The notes beneath the pieces are model-generated. The model saw nothing but the letters and a program-made list of their open reading frames with translations. It ran no database searches and was not told the origin of the DNA. Position numbers and translations under genes: made by a program. A stretch of 64,000 nt of DNA from Brachynemurus nebulosus (taxonomy: Eukaryota > Arthropoda > Insecta > Neuroptera > Myrmeleontidae), in NCBI GenBank assembly GCA_035578155.1, contig JAPWDM010000015.1, positions 7,996,709 to 8,060,708 on the forward strand. The letters run 5' to 3'. Within the stretch, counting starts at the first letter, position 1, and every line of letters begins with the position of its first letter. Shown here one piece after another: positions 29,647-39,647 of this stretch.

Positions 29647-31747
29647 ATGGCTGAGGTCAGTTCACAACAAAAATGTGCTGGCTGCGGCCGCACTTTGCGG
29701 AAGATTTTAGGCCCCCGAAAGAGAATAGATTCCACCGAAGATGTAGATTTTCTCTCTAAAGGTACCGAAAAATCTTTACTTTTTAATGACGTTATCTGCA
29801 ACTACTGCAGAATTAATTCTTACAAACGAGTTAAAAAAAACAAATCACCAGAAAACCACGGTGATTTATCCGATTTATGTGTAAGTTTGTCGCAAGGATC
29901 ATTTACAGATGAATCCTTATCACAATCAGGTGCATCAGATCCGACTTACCTTACTGAACAAGGAAACAACCCATCGGAAGATTTCGCGAACCCATTCCGC
30001 GAACAGTTGCAACTCACAAATATTGTGTTATCTGTTCTGAGCAAAAAGATTTGACAGTAATTCCAAATGAAGCTCGAATACAGTCCTATGTAAAACGTAA
30101 AATATACATTCCGGTAGGAAATCGTTGCTGTCGGAATCATTTAATTGAAAATCGTTTCTATGATGACGAGTTAAAGTTATTAAAGGTATACTGTCATTAT
30201 TCGACCATGACAGCTGACGAAATGAAGTAAATATTTGATTCAATGTCGAATGAATGTAATTTAAGTTTATTTGATAAGCTGGGCAACTTTAATTTGTCTC
30301 AGGAACAACTCCGTGTTGTCACTGGTCTGAGTTGGGAAAACATTGAAGAATTAAGAACAATGATGTCATCAATGAGAGATACTGCTAGCCGCACAGTTAC
30401 CCAAGTCATCATTGTATTTTTGATGAAGCTTCGTTCAGGCAATTCAAACAAAATGATAGCTAGCATCTTACAACTCGAAAATGAACGGCTTGTGGCACAT
30501 TATTCGTCAGCTGTCATTGATTCGTTTGAAAAAGACGTACTTCCAACTAAATTCGGACTCAGTGCTATGTCTCGAATCGATCTGATCAATAATAATACTG
30601 TTCCAATCGCTAGCAATCTTTATGGTTTTAAGGATAAATTAATTCTTATATGTGATGGAACCTATGCTTACCATCAGAAAAGTTCCAATAATAACTATCA
30701 ACGAAAATCGTATTCGGGACATAAAAAAACAGCATCTTTGTAAGCCTTTTACAATTTGCACCACTAATGGTTACGTGGTGGATATGTTAGGACCTTTTCT
30801 AGCAACTGTGAACGATGCTGAAATTATGCGACACGTTATTCAGGAACCTAATGGTTTATCTAACCTAATGCAGAAAAATGATGTATTTATTTTAGATCGT
30901 GGTTTTCGTGACGTGAAAAGTTATCTGGAAAATAAGGGATATCAAGTACTCATGCCAGCTTTAAAGGGTTCCGAAAAACAATTAAGTACTAAAGATTCTA
31001 ATAATTCGCGATTTGTAACAAAATTACGTTGGGTCGTAGAAGCAGTCCATGGCATACTTAAAAAAAAATAATAAATTATTAGATCAAAAGCTCAACAATA
31101 AATCACTTTCAGATGTAGGCGCATATTATAGAATCGCGGCGTTTCTTTTAAATCAATTCGGGAAAAGATTAAATTCGGATGTTGAAATCTCAACCGAACT
31201 TAGTCAGCAAATGCTCTCACGAAAAAATACAGAAAATACTCTAGCCAATTTAGTTGAAAAGCAGGGATTGCTCAGGGAAAAAGGGCCTTTCCAGAAAATT
31301 TTGTCGACCGATCTACTCGATTTTCCAGAACTAACAGAAAAAGAACTTAAAATCTTATTCACTGGAACTTATCAATATTCACAAGCCATATCTTATTTAA
31401 GTGAAATAATGAATAATGATGGCACGCTGAGTTTACAGTTCCTTAAAGATCAGTCTAATATTCTTAAACTTCAAGTGCAATCCCGTCATATTTCACGAAA
31501 AGTCTACCGATGTTTCATTGAGTATCAACCTGGTAGTACTGGTCGATCTGGAATTTCAAGATATTTTTGTGAATGCGCCAATGGCCGAAGAACCGTTGGT
31601 TGTTGTTCACATATAGCCGCTATTATTTACTATTTATCTTACGCTCGATATTTATCTAAAATTCCTCGACCAGCTGAACACTTATTATCAATTTTTGAAA
31701 CGACCGAAATGACAACGATTATTGCCGATGAGAGTAACGAAGATTAA
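29647..31747 (+). pseudogene. DDE_Tnp_4-like transposase with C-terminal SWIM zinc finger, frameshifted
   Basis: ATG 29647 (MAEVSSQQKCAGCGRTL) opens a Cys-rich domain (CAGCG...CNYC). After a frame change near 29997, residues CVICSEQKDL... GNRCCRNHL continue. An in-frame TAA occurs at 30226-30228. The catalytic part has ILICDGTYAYHQ (first Asp, about 30650), FILDRGFRD (second Asp, about 30890) and LRWVVEAVHG (Glu, about 31030), a DDE pattern. Frame changes fall in A-runs at about 30723-30729 and 31061-31069. The C-terminus has a SWIM-type finger FCECANGRRTVGCCSH (about 31567). The pieces run colinearly to TAA 31747, so the ancestor was one gene of about 700 codons. Confidence 0.82.
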
Positions 31748-33944
31748 GATGATTAAAAAATTTTGGTGATTGTACCACGAATATAACCTCGAAAAAAAAT
31801 ATTTCCAAAAATTTCATTTTTTTTTAACTATGACGCACACAAAAAAAAAATTCTGAAAAAATTATATGTTGTGTCAGTCAACGTAAGGAATCTGTGAAAA
31901 AATTCTGGTGATTGTACCACGAATATAACCTCGAAAAAAAAAAATATTTCCGAAAATTTTATTTTTTTTAACTATGACGCACCCGGAAAAAAATTCTGAA
32001 AAAATTATGTTGTCAGTCAAAGTAAGGAATGTGTGAAAAAATTTTGGTGATTGTACCATAACTGGAAGTTGATGAAAAAAAATATTGAAAAATTAAACAA
32101 TTTTTTTTTCGAGGTTATAATTTTATTTCGAAGTTGATAATTTTTTCAGAAATGCACTTTAGGCATATCTAAAGCATCTAAAAATTTCAACCAAATCCAT
32201 CAAGCCATTCAAAAGTTATAATTTTTTTTAATTTTCAAAAAATAATTTCTTATCCCGAAGGGATAAGTTTTTGAGAGCTGAAACTCAGTAAATTTCAATC
32301 TTATATCGACAGCAGTTAGCAGAAAAAAACCAACACAATCCGTGCGGGGGCATTTCTACCCATGCTTATCCGCCAATAGCCTTTAATGTAGAGATGCTAT
32401 TTAATATCATTAAAAAAGTAGTTTTGGGTCTACATAAAATTGGATTCAATGTTATCTATGTTGTTTGTGATAACAACGCTATAAACAGGAAAGCTATGTC
32501 CCATTTTCATTCACCACCAGAGCTACAAATAGTATACAAACACCCCGCCGATCAAACAAAACCTTTGTTTTATATGTTTGATTCGGTACATATTAAATGT
32601 ATTAGAAATAACTGGCTAAATCAGAAAGGTCAAGGATTTATTTATCCGAAGTTTGATACATTTCAAGAGTGTACTTCAATAGCCAAATTTTCAGAATTAA
32701 AATTACTAGATCAAAAAGAATGCAATAATTTAGTAAAATATGCATATAGATTAAATTTAAAATCATTAAATCCCTCTAGTTTAGAACGGCAAAACGTTAA
32801 ATTAGTTTTAAATATTTTTAACGAATTAGTCGTCGAAGGATTAAGGCAAATAAATAATGAAAATCATTTGCACGAAACTACTGTAGATTTTATAGAAATA
32901 ATTTTAAAATGGTGGAACATTGTTAATGTTAAAACTATATTTAAAAATATTAGATTTAATAATCAGCTAATGGAACCTTTAGCTCCAGGACGCGAAAATT
33001 ATAAATATTTAGAAAAATGTTTATCGTGGCTAGATTTCTGGAAATTATGCCAAACAAACAATCATAAATTTAGTCACCAAACTCACTTGGCGTTTTCACA
33101 TTCAATTTACGCCTTGTTGCAATTAACTGAATATTGTATCAATGAACTTAAATTTGAATACATCTTACCGGGAAAATTCAAACTAATTCTTTAGAAGCAC
33201 GCTTTGGAAAATATCGGACAATGGCTGGTTCACAATATTTGGTCACAATACGACAAATATTTGAAATTGAATCAAAATTACGAATGCAATCATTATTGCC
33301 GTTATATCTTTATTCAGATATGTGTGGAGCGATAAAAGTATCACTAAATGATGTATCTGATCATTTAGAGAATGCTGATGATAACATACAAGATTCTATA
33401 ATAAGCGAACTCGAATTTGACATTTCTATTAATGAAAATGATTTTCGAAACAATTCTGATGTTTTACCCATTTTAACCTATTTATCTGGCTATTGTACAC
33501 GATCAGTTTTAAAAAAAAGTATCATGCAAAATTTGTTTCAAATTTTTAGTTTTAGATAAAAAAATTATCATGAATAATTATAATGAAAATTATTCTTTAA
33601 TTAAAAATATAGATAGGGGAGAATTGTTATATCCAACTGCTGATACAGTTAATACAATTTTAGTTAATTATATAGTAGTTAATAAGTTAATAAGTGATAA
33701 TGAAAATGAACAAAAATTTTTAAAATGTAAAAATCAAAAGAAAGTCGTAACCGATATTTCGTCAAAAATAATACTGGAAACTGATATTGTCTACAGTGAT
33801 TTTGAATGTAACGTAACCGAACATTGTTCCACCACCTTAGTTCACCATTTATTAAATATATCGACAAATATATTTTTAAATAATTATGTTAAACTTAAAA
33901 ATTATGTATTAAGCCAAATTAAACAAAAACAAAAAAACTAAATA

Positions 33945-34168
33945 CGGTAGTGCAAACAAATTGATTATAAATTTTGTACATATTTTTATAATTACAATTA
34001 CATTTAATAATAAATTTTATATTTATTAAATTTTTCTTTTTTTATCCCTCAAAACAGCATATATAAACACAATAAAAATTGCCTAATTTGGATGAACAAA
34101 GTAAATAAATACAATTTTCTAAATAATTCACTGTTGAGAGATTTACTTTGTGAAACTCCATTTTAAAT
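33945..34168. other. AT-rich 3' flank of P-like gene
   Basis: Contains AATAAA-like signals (about 34007) and no coding region. I could not recognise a P-element terminal repeat here. Confidence 0.35.
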
Positions 34169-34232
34169 GTTGAAAAATATTTAAAGTTCGATTACTTTGT
34201 CTATTTCACGAATTAAAAATTAATTTTATTTT

Positions 34233-34272
34233 TACTGAACGCGTTTTCAACCTTTCGGTCATCCTCAGAGTA
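34233..34272 (-). ncRNA. Hammerhead ribozyme motif (left Penelope arm)
   Basis: Minus strand: stem I TACT/AGTA, core CTGAGGA, stem II ACC-GAAA-GGT, core GAA, self-complementary stem III AACGCGTT, cleavage-site C. It mirrors the right-arm copy at 35959-35998. Confidence 0.78.
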
Positions 34273-34496
34273 GAAAGATGAAAATAATTAATGGGAACTT
34301 ATAGGTAAGAAAGATATATAGGAGGGGTGTAATATTATTGAATTGGGAAAACCCATAAAATTTTGAATCGAAGCAACTAACTATACGTGTAAAGAAGAAA
34401 GCAATTAAACCAGTTTGTAGGTACCGATATGACTTGTATCAATAGATACAATATCTATCGCAAGCCATCTTTCTCGGATGCAACTATACCTGCCGA

Positions 34497-34986
34497 TAGT
34501 GATGAGCAAAATTAGTCTTGGTCTTGCATTTTTTGCAAGACTAAGACCAAGACCAAGACTGCATTTTGCAAGACCAAGACCAAGACCAAGACCAAGACTA
34601 TAAGTATGGCTGCAAGACCAATACCAAGACTCAAATGAGCAAGACCAAGACTATAGCAAGAAAAAAGCAAGACTCTTGCTAAATTACTTAAATAGTTTAA
34701 AAGTATAGTTAATACTGTAAAGAGAGAAAATTCTGATTTTAGAAGGAAAAAATTCGGTAATAAAAAAATGCAAGAAAGTGCAAGATTCTTTAGCAATACC
34801 AAGACCAAGACCAATACCAAGACTGCATTTTGCAAGACCAAGACCAAGACTCAAACTGCTCTAGCAAGACCAAGACCAAGACTCAAACTGCTCTAGCAAG
34901 ACCAAGACCAAGATTCTTAATGTAAGAACAAGACCAAGACCAAGACTTGGCAGTCTTGGTCTTGGTCTTGCATTTGCTCATCACTA
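34497..34986. mobile_element. hAT-type MITE composed of (CCAAGA)n hexamers
   Basis: Inverted ends TAGTGATGAGCAAA / TTTGCTCATCACTA and a perfect 8-bp duplication CCTGCCGA (34489-34496, 34987-34994), as hAT transposases make. The interior is mostly CCAAGA/TCTTGG hexamer tracts in both orientations around a short unique core (about 34665-34790). The Leu-Val-rich minus-strand frame is a repeat artefact. Confidence 0.9.
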
Positions 34987-34999
34987 CCTGCCGACTCCT

Positions 35000-35693
35000 T
35001 TAACCCCGGATTCCATAAATTAGCAGCATACCGTTCAATGATACATAGAGCTTTCGCCATTCCCCTTCTAGCAAAAGATCGAAAGACAGAACACGATAAA
35101 AAAGCAAATTGCCCTTAACAACGGTTTTTCAACCCAATTAATTGATGAACTTATCCGTAAAAAACAGCACAAAGTCACCATTGAACAAATATATCCTCCC
35201 ATTACAATTGACCCAGACCCAAAACATTATGTATCTCTTCCATTCTTAGGTGTCATCTCACATAAAATTGGTAACCTGTTTACAAAATATATCACCAGCT
35301 TTTCATTCTGTTGGAAATCTTGGCCGTTTCCTTTACAACGCCAAAGAAAAAACTGATCCACTAAAAAAGAGTGGGGTCTACCGCCTGGACTGTTGCCATT
35401 GTAACGCCAAATATGTGGGACGAATAGGACGAAGTTTCGACATAAGATATAAGGAACACATTGGTTCACAAAAACACAGCTCTAACTTCGGTCTACACAT
35501 CTTGAAAACAGGTCATTTTCCCAAAACAGACCATAAACCAAAAGTTCTACATGTTTGCCATAATGGTTTAAAATTGAATCTCTTAGAGGCTCTAGAAATT
35601 AATAGATTAAACAGTTACCCACAAATAGAAGTTTTAAACGATCAAAATGATCTAAATAATTCTCCTCTATTAAAAATAAATTTCTGAACGAAT
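35000..35693 (+). pseudogene. Penelope C-terminal part: RT end, linker and GIY-YIG endonuclease
   Basis: FNPGFHKLAAYRSMIHRAFAI-like codons near 35000-35060 match the segment after the Penelope RT palm. After frame changes near 35110-35340 the GIY-YIG domain is open: GVYRLDCCHCNAKYVGRIGR (about 35375), then RYKEHI and the Glu of LLEALEINRL. In the family this nuclease makes the nick that primes reverse transcription. The open frame ends at about 35687. No RT catalytic core is present in this copy. Confidence 0.85.
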
Positions 35694-35958
35694 ATAATCA
35701 CTTCAGTCTTTCAATAATTTTGGACACCCCTATTTTAGTTTTCATAAACAGGTCATTTATCTGAACAGTCATATTATTAGGTAAAAATAAAAATTTTTTC
35801 ATATCGGTACCTACAAACTGGTTTAATTGCTTTCTTCTTTACATGTATAGCTAGTTGCTTCGATACAAAATTTTATGGGTTTTCCCAATTCAATAATATT
35901 ACACCCCTCCTATATATCTTTCTTACCTATAAATTCCCATTAATTATTTTAATCTTTC

Positions 35959-35998
35959 TACTCTGAGGATGACCGAAAGGTTGAAAACGCGTTCAGTA
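35959..35998 (+). ncRNA. Hammerhead ribozyme motif (right Penelope arm)
   Basis: Stem I TACT (35959-35962), CTGAGGA (35963-35969), stem II ACC-GAAA-GGT (35972-35981), GAA (35983-35985), stem III AACGCGTT (35986-35993), cleavage after C 35994, and stem I AGTA (35995-35998). All catalytic-core positions are present. Stem III is only four base pairs and palindromic, which favours a dimer. Confidence 0.8.
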
Positions 35999-36079
35999 AA
36001 AATAAAAATAATTTTTAATTCGTGAAATAGACAAAGTAATCGAACTTTAAATATTTTTCAACAATTTTCTAAAAAACAG

Positions 36080-36865
36080 TATAAATAAATCTTCCTGGAT
36101 AACTGGTTAAGCCTACTAATGATGACGTCACACAACTATATGATAGGCCTTGTACAGTAGTAGGTGTTGGATGAACCCAAGGGTTCCCAGGTTGTACGGA
36201 TTGGTGAAAACCCACAAGGTAGATAATCCAATCAGACCAATGGTATCTCAAATTAGGTGCCCCGCTCACAAACTTGCAAAAGATTTCGACACCTTGTTCA
36301 AAACCGAAACTAACTTCACTTATAAACGCAGTATAAAAAATTCATTACAGCTCGCCATTGTCCAGTCGGTGCAAACTAGCTTCCCTGGACATACGTAGGA
36401 TGTTCAGAAACATCTCAACCAAGCAATGCCTAAATCTCATATATAATATAATAAGAGAGAAAATAAAAATCCAGTTAAACAATCCGAACTAATAGACACA
36501 TTTAATATAATATTAAAACAAAATTACTTCGAATTCGGCAATAAATTCTTTCGCCAAACAAGTGGTCTATCAATGGAATCCCCCCTAAGCCCTTTGTTGG
36601 AGGAGATTTATGTGTCGAATTTAGAGGAAATTATAATGAACCATATACTAACCCAACAACATATTAAATTCTGGTATAGGTACGTGGATGATGTAATTAT
36701 AGGCTTCGATGGTACAATGCGACAACTAGAAAAATACGTAGAATCATGAAATGCAATCGACCCCAAAATATAGTTCAATATAGAATTAAAGAAAGACAAT
36801 AGTATTAATCTCTTGGACTGAACAATACCAAGAACCAACAATAATTTTGAATTTGATATATTGTT
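36080..36865 (+). pseudogene. Penelope-like reverse transcriptase fragment
   Basis: RVPRLYGLVKTHKVDNPIRP (about 36185) and VSQIRCPAHKLAKDF match the RT finger region. FGNKFFRQTSGLSMESPLSP lies near 36535-36595, and the catalytic YRYVDDVIIGF near 36675-36710 keeps both Asp. Stops and frame changes (for example at 36396 and 36747) interrupt it. It follows directly after the previous element's right arm, so it is probably part of a second, partial tandem copy. Confidence 0.85.
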
Positions 36866-39171
36866 ACGTACCCTACAATTATTTTGTAATAATTAAAATA
36901 GAATTACTTGATTCTGAAGAAATTTCTAAATTTTGAATCATAAAACTTTTTAAACACCATGTGAGTTCATAACTTCTTAAACACACTGTATGTATGTATA
37001 ACACACTGTATACGGACATCTTTTTCCATTTGACTTAATTTCTTGTAGTGGATTAGTACCAGCTGAATCTCTATGGTTGCTGTTTTGTGCGAGACGAACA
37101 TACTTCGTTGTCACATTGACATTCCTTTTTTTATTTCAAATCTTTATCTTTGCACAACTTCCAGTTTCTTAAATTAGCAAAGATTTTTTTGTTCAGAATG
37201 TCACTGAATACATAAATTTTGTATGTAAAATTTCCAAATGATGGTTTATGTTAATAAGTTATATTGATAATATGGATGTTTTCTGGAAAAACAGCATCTG
37301 ATTCAACGTTCAATAATGAGATTCTGTATAGCCGTTTTGCACCCAAGGTTTTATGAAGAAAAGTGGTAACTGGACATCTGTTAATTTTCCAAAAATCGAA
37401 TGCCGATACCACACATCAAACATCACATGTCTACAGCAAATCTAAGTCAGTTTTGAATTTGGCGATATCTTTTGTCTGTGGCAAATTTCATATAAGCGAT
37501 AAACTAACTTGTGTAAAGGTGCTAACTATTCTAATCGTGTTGGAACCCTATTTAAATCATCTCGTTTTTCGTAACTTACTGATGAACGATTCTTAACCAG
37601 AAAACTACATTTAATTCAGTTTAAAACTAATTTTATTTTGTAAAGTTAATTTAACACTGGCTTTTTTTATACTAGTTTTTATTATTGGCTTTTTTTATAT
37701 TGGCTTTTTATACTGACATTTTTTTTATTGGCTGATATTTGTAAATTTACTATTTTTCTGTATTTTCTAAACCTTGGTAAATTCTTGTTACGTTTGTACA
37801 ATGTTTTATTGGTTTTTCATAAAGTTTACTTATGTGCTAACTAGTCTAGTCTAGAAGAGCCATTTTAGTGAAATTCTCATAGAGGGCTCCAAAAATTATG
37901 ATTTTGGTGTCATTCGATTCGTATTGACCTCTAGAAACTTTTTGAAAAAGTTGAAAATGCGCTCATAAAAATTGCAATTGTTATAAACAAAAGAGTGAAA
38001 AAAAAATGAGTGTTTTTGTTTTTTTGAAAAATTTCAAAAACTATTCAAGATTTTTGAAATTAAAAAAAAGATCTGAAAAGAGCAGGAAATTTCACAAAAA
38101 TAAGTCCCGACTCCCGAAACTGTATCTCCAATATTTATAATTTTAACAGAGCCCTAAAGTTATTGCTAAAATGGGGTGTTTGGCGTTCTTGCGCACCGCG
38201 TCATTCAAACACGGTAAACAAAAAAAATTATTTAAATATATTAAATATCAATATTAAGGAAAGAAAAAATTCACGTGCCTTCGGAATAAGTTGATAAACA
38301 ATAATCCGTGCAAAAAAAATTTTTATATGTATTTTTCCGTTAGTTATGCTATTGCTAATTAACAAAATTTTTGAAACCGAAAGTTGACATAGAAACCTTA
38401 ATTATTTAACTAAAAAGCTTAAATTTTTTTTGCTTCGTAGAATTGTACTGAAGAGGTGAAAAAATAGATTCCCGTTATAAAACTAAAAAATTTTTAATTT
38501 TCCACTTATTTATAAACAATCAATTGCATTAAAAAATGAGAAATGTTAATAAAGCATTTGTTTTTTTTTTGTTTTTTTAAATCTTAATTATTTCGTCTTT
38601 TTCTCATTGAGCGCCACCTGAAAATAATTTTTTTTTAAATTTTTTAATGCTATTTTTAAAAAAATTGTTATAAACAAATGCATTGTTTTTGAGGCAATGG
38701 AAAAAATTTTTTTTGATTCGAAGGACCAATAAATATTATGATTTTTAAAAGAAAAATCGTTTCTTAAAAAAAATTTTTATTGCTCGAAAATGCATTTGTT
38801 TAGGAACAATTTTTTTGTGTCATTTATTATTAATATTAAAGATCCGTTTTTTTTTTTCTTTTAGAAAATCATTATTTATATTGCTCTTTCATATTCCGAA
38901 GAAATTAATGTAAATCGGACCTAATACTTTGATTTAAAGAAAAACCAGTATCTCTATTGTTAAAAATATCGTTATTTTCGAAGTGAAAAATGTTCTGTTT
39001 TATTATTGATAATATCAGTCGTACCCATGTGACAAATATGTATAAATAGGTTACTAGTGTTTTTAATAAATAATAATAATAAATTTTCAGAACAGTATAA
39101 ATATCCAAATGACACTAACAAGAAATAAATAACTTCAAAATATCTTTTTTTAAAAATAACTAATGATCCAA
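36866..39171. other. AT-rich sequence without recognisable gene
   Basis: I see no coding region with family resemblance. It contains many A/T homopolymers and a stretch near 38560-38880 in which TTGTTATAAACAAATGCATT-like words recur in both orientations. The start (TGTTACGTACCC at 36862) resembles a gypsy-type LTR start but I found no partner. Confidence 0.4.
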
Positions 39172-39647
39172 GAGCCCACCGTATGCAAAACCTATGTATA
39201 AGATAGTGGATTTTTTGTAAGTAGTACTACCCCAGACCTAAATTTTGCCCGCATGATAAAAATATGACGTCACTTCCGGTTATGGTTTTGTTACGTCATC
39301 AAATACATTGATGATATTTACACCAAAATGAAAGCTGCCAGATCTTAAAAATTCGTAAAACTGGCTGCCATTGAAAGGTTTTTTTTCAGTGAAAGCAGCC
39401 TCATTGTTGCAAATTACTAAGGCCTGGCAGCACTCAATCTTTTTATTTTGGACTTCGAAACCTTCGTTTTGGTGTAAATATTATCAATGTATTTGATGAC
39501 ATGACAAAACCATAATCGGAAGTGACGTCATATTTTTATCATCCGGGCAAAATTTTGCAATTCTGAAGAAAGCTCCCTTTAGCGGTAGTACTACTTACAA
39601 AAAATCGTTCATCTATCTTATACATAGGTTTTGCATACGGTGGGCTC
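39172..39647. mobile_element. MITE with 35-bp perfect TIRs
   Basis: GAGCCCACCGTATGCAAAAC... at the left is exactly inverted at the right end (...GTTTTGCATACGGTGGGCTC). Inverted similarity continues for much of both arms, including TATGACGTCACTTCCGGTTATGGT-like blocks. About 476 bp, non-coding. I could not define a target duplication. Confidence 0.8.

Larger units (their letters stand above)
28397..32381 (+). mobile_element. DNA transposon with long TIRs and a DDE + SWIM transposase
   Basis: The ends GGCTATTGGCGGATAAGCAT and, as complement on the right, the same sequence begin long inverted arms (about 28397-29060 and 31750-32381). The arms contain two to three tandem ~125-bp units built on TGGTACAATCACCAAAATTT. 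The host P-element reading frame appears continuous across the site without any extra duplicated bases. I see no target duplication: flanks are AAA on the left and TTT on the right. The superfamily is therefore uncertain. The transposase suggests the PIF/ISL2EU-like DDE_Tnp_4 group. Confidence 0.82.
27052..33941 (+). pseudogene. P-element/THAP9-like transposase, split by a nested transposon
   Basis: ATG 27052 opens a C2CH THAP domain (FKCCVPNC... W... then VCERHF-like codons near 27297) with a probable intron 27216-27296 (GTACGT...TTTTTAG). Degraded coding continues (KDGAVPSIFENCP near 27410 after an in-frame TGA). The RNase H-like part follows (LMVDEIYLKPYFDYKSRDIVG, about 28230). The gene stops at about 28396, where another transposon is inserted, and resumes at about 32385 with VVCDNNAINRKAM, FMFDSVHIKCIRNNW-like residues (GTP-binding/insertion region) and the long helical C-terminus to TAA 33941. 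Several stops and frame changes (for example near 27845, 33190 and 33560) make it non-functional. I did not find its terminal repeats. Confidence 0.88.
34169..36062. mobile_element. Penelope-like element, truncated, with inverted terminal repeats
   Basis: Inverted arms of about 265 bp (34169-34433 and about 35797-36062) bracket a Penelope C-terminal coding part. Each arm carries a hammerhead ribozyme motif reading outward. The coding part keeps the end of the RT domain, the linker and the GIY-YIG endonuclease. The main RT fingers/palm are absent from this copy but occur in the next fragment (36080-36865). Inverted terminal repeats and partial tandem copies are typical of Penelope-like elements. 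A hAT MITE is inserted at 34497-34986. Confidence 0.82.

Noticed and set aside
34512..34847. Leu-Val-rich minus-strand frame resembling a membrane protein
   Set aside because: It is the hexamer repeat of the hAT MITE translated in one frame.
36908..36945. CTGAAGA followed by a stem-like AAATTT/AATTT, hammerhead-like
   Set aside because: There is no stem III or cleavage-site arrangement after the GAA, so it does not meet the ribozyme core.
36862..37020. TGTTACGTACCC as a second gypsy LTR start
   Set aside because: No polypurine tract before it, no matching partner and no similarity to the putative LTR at 56374 beyond the first bases.
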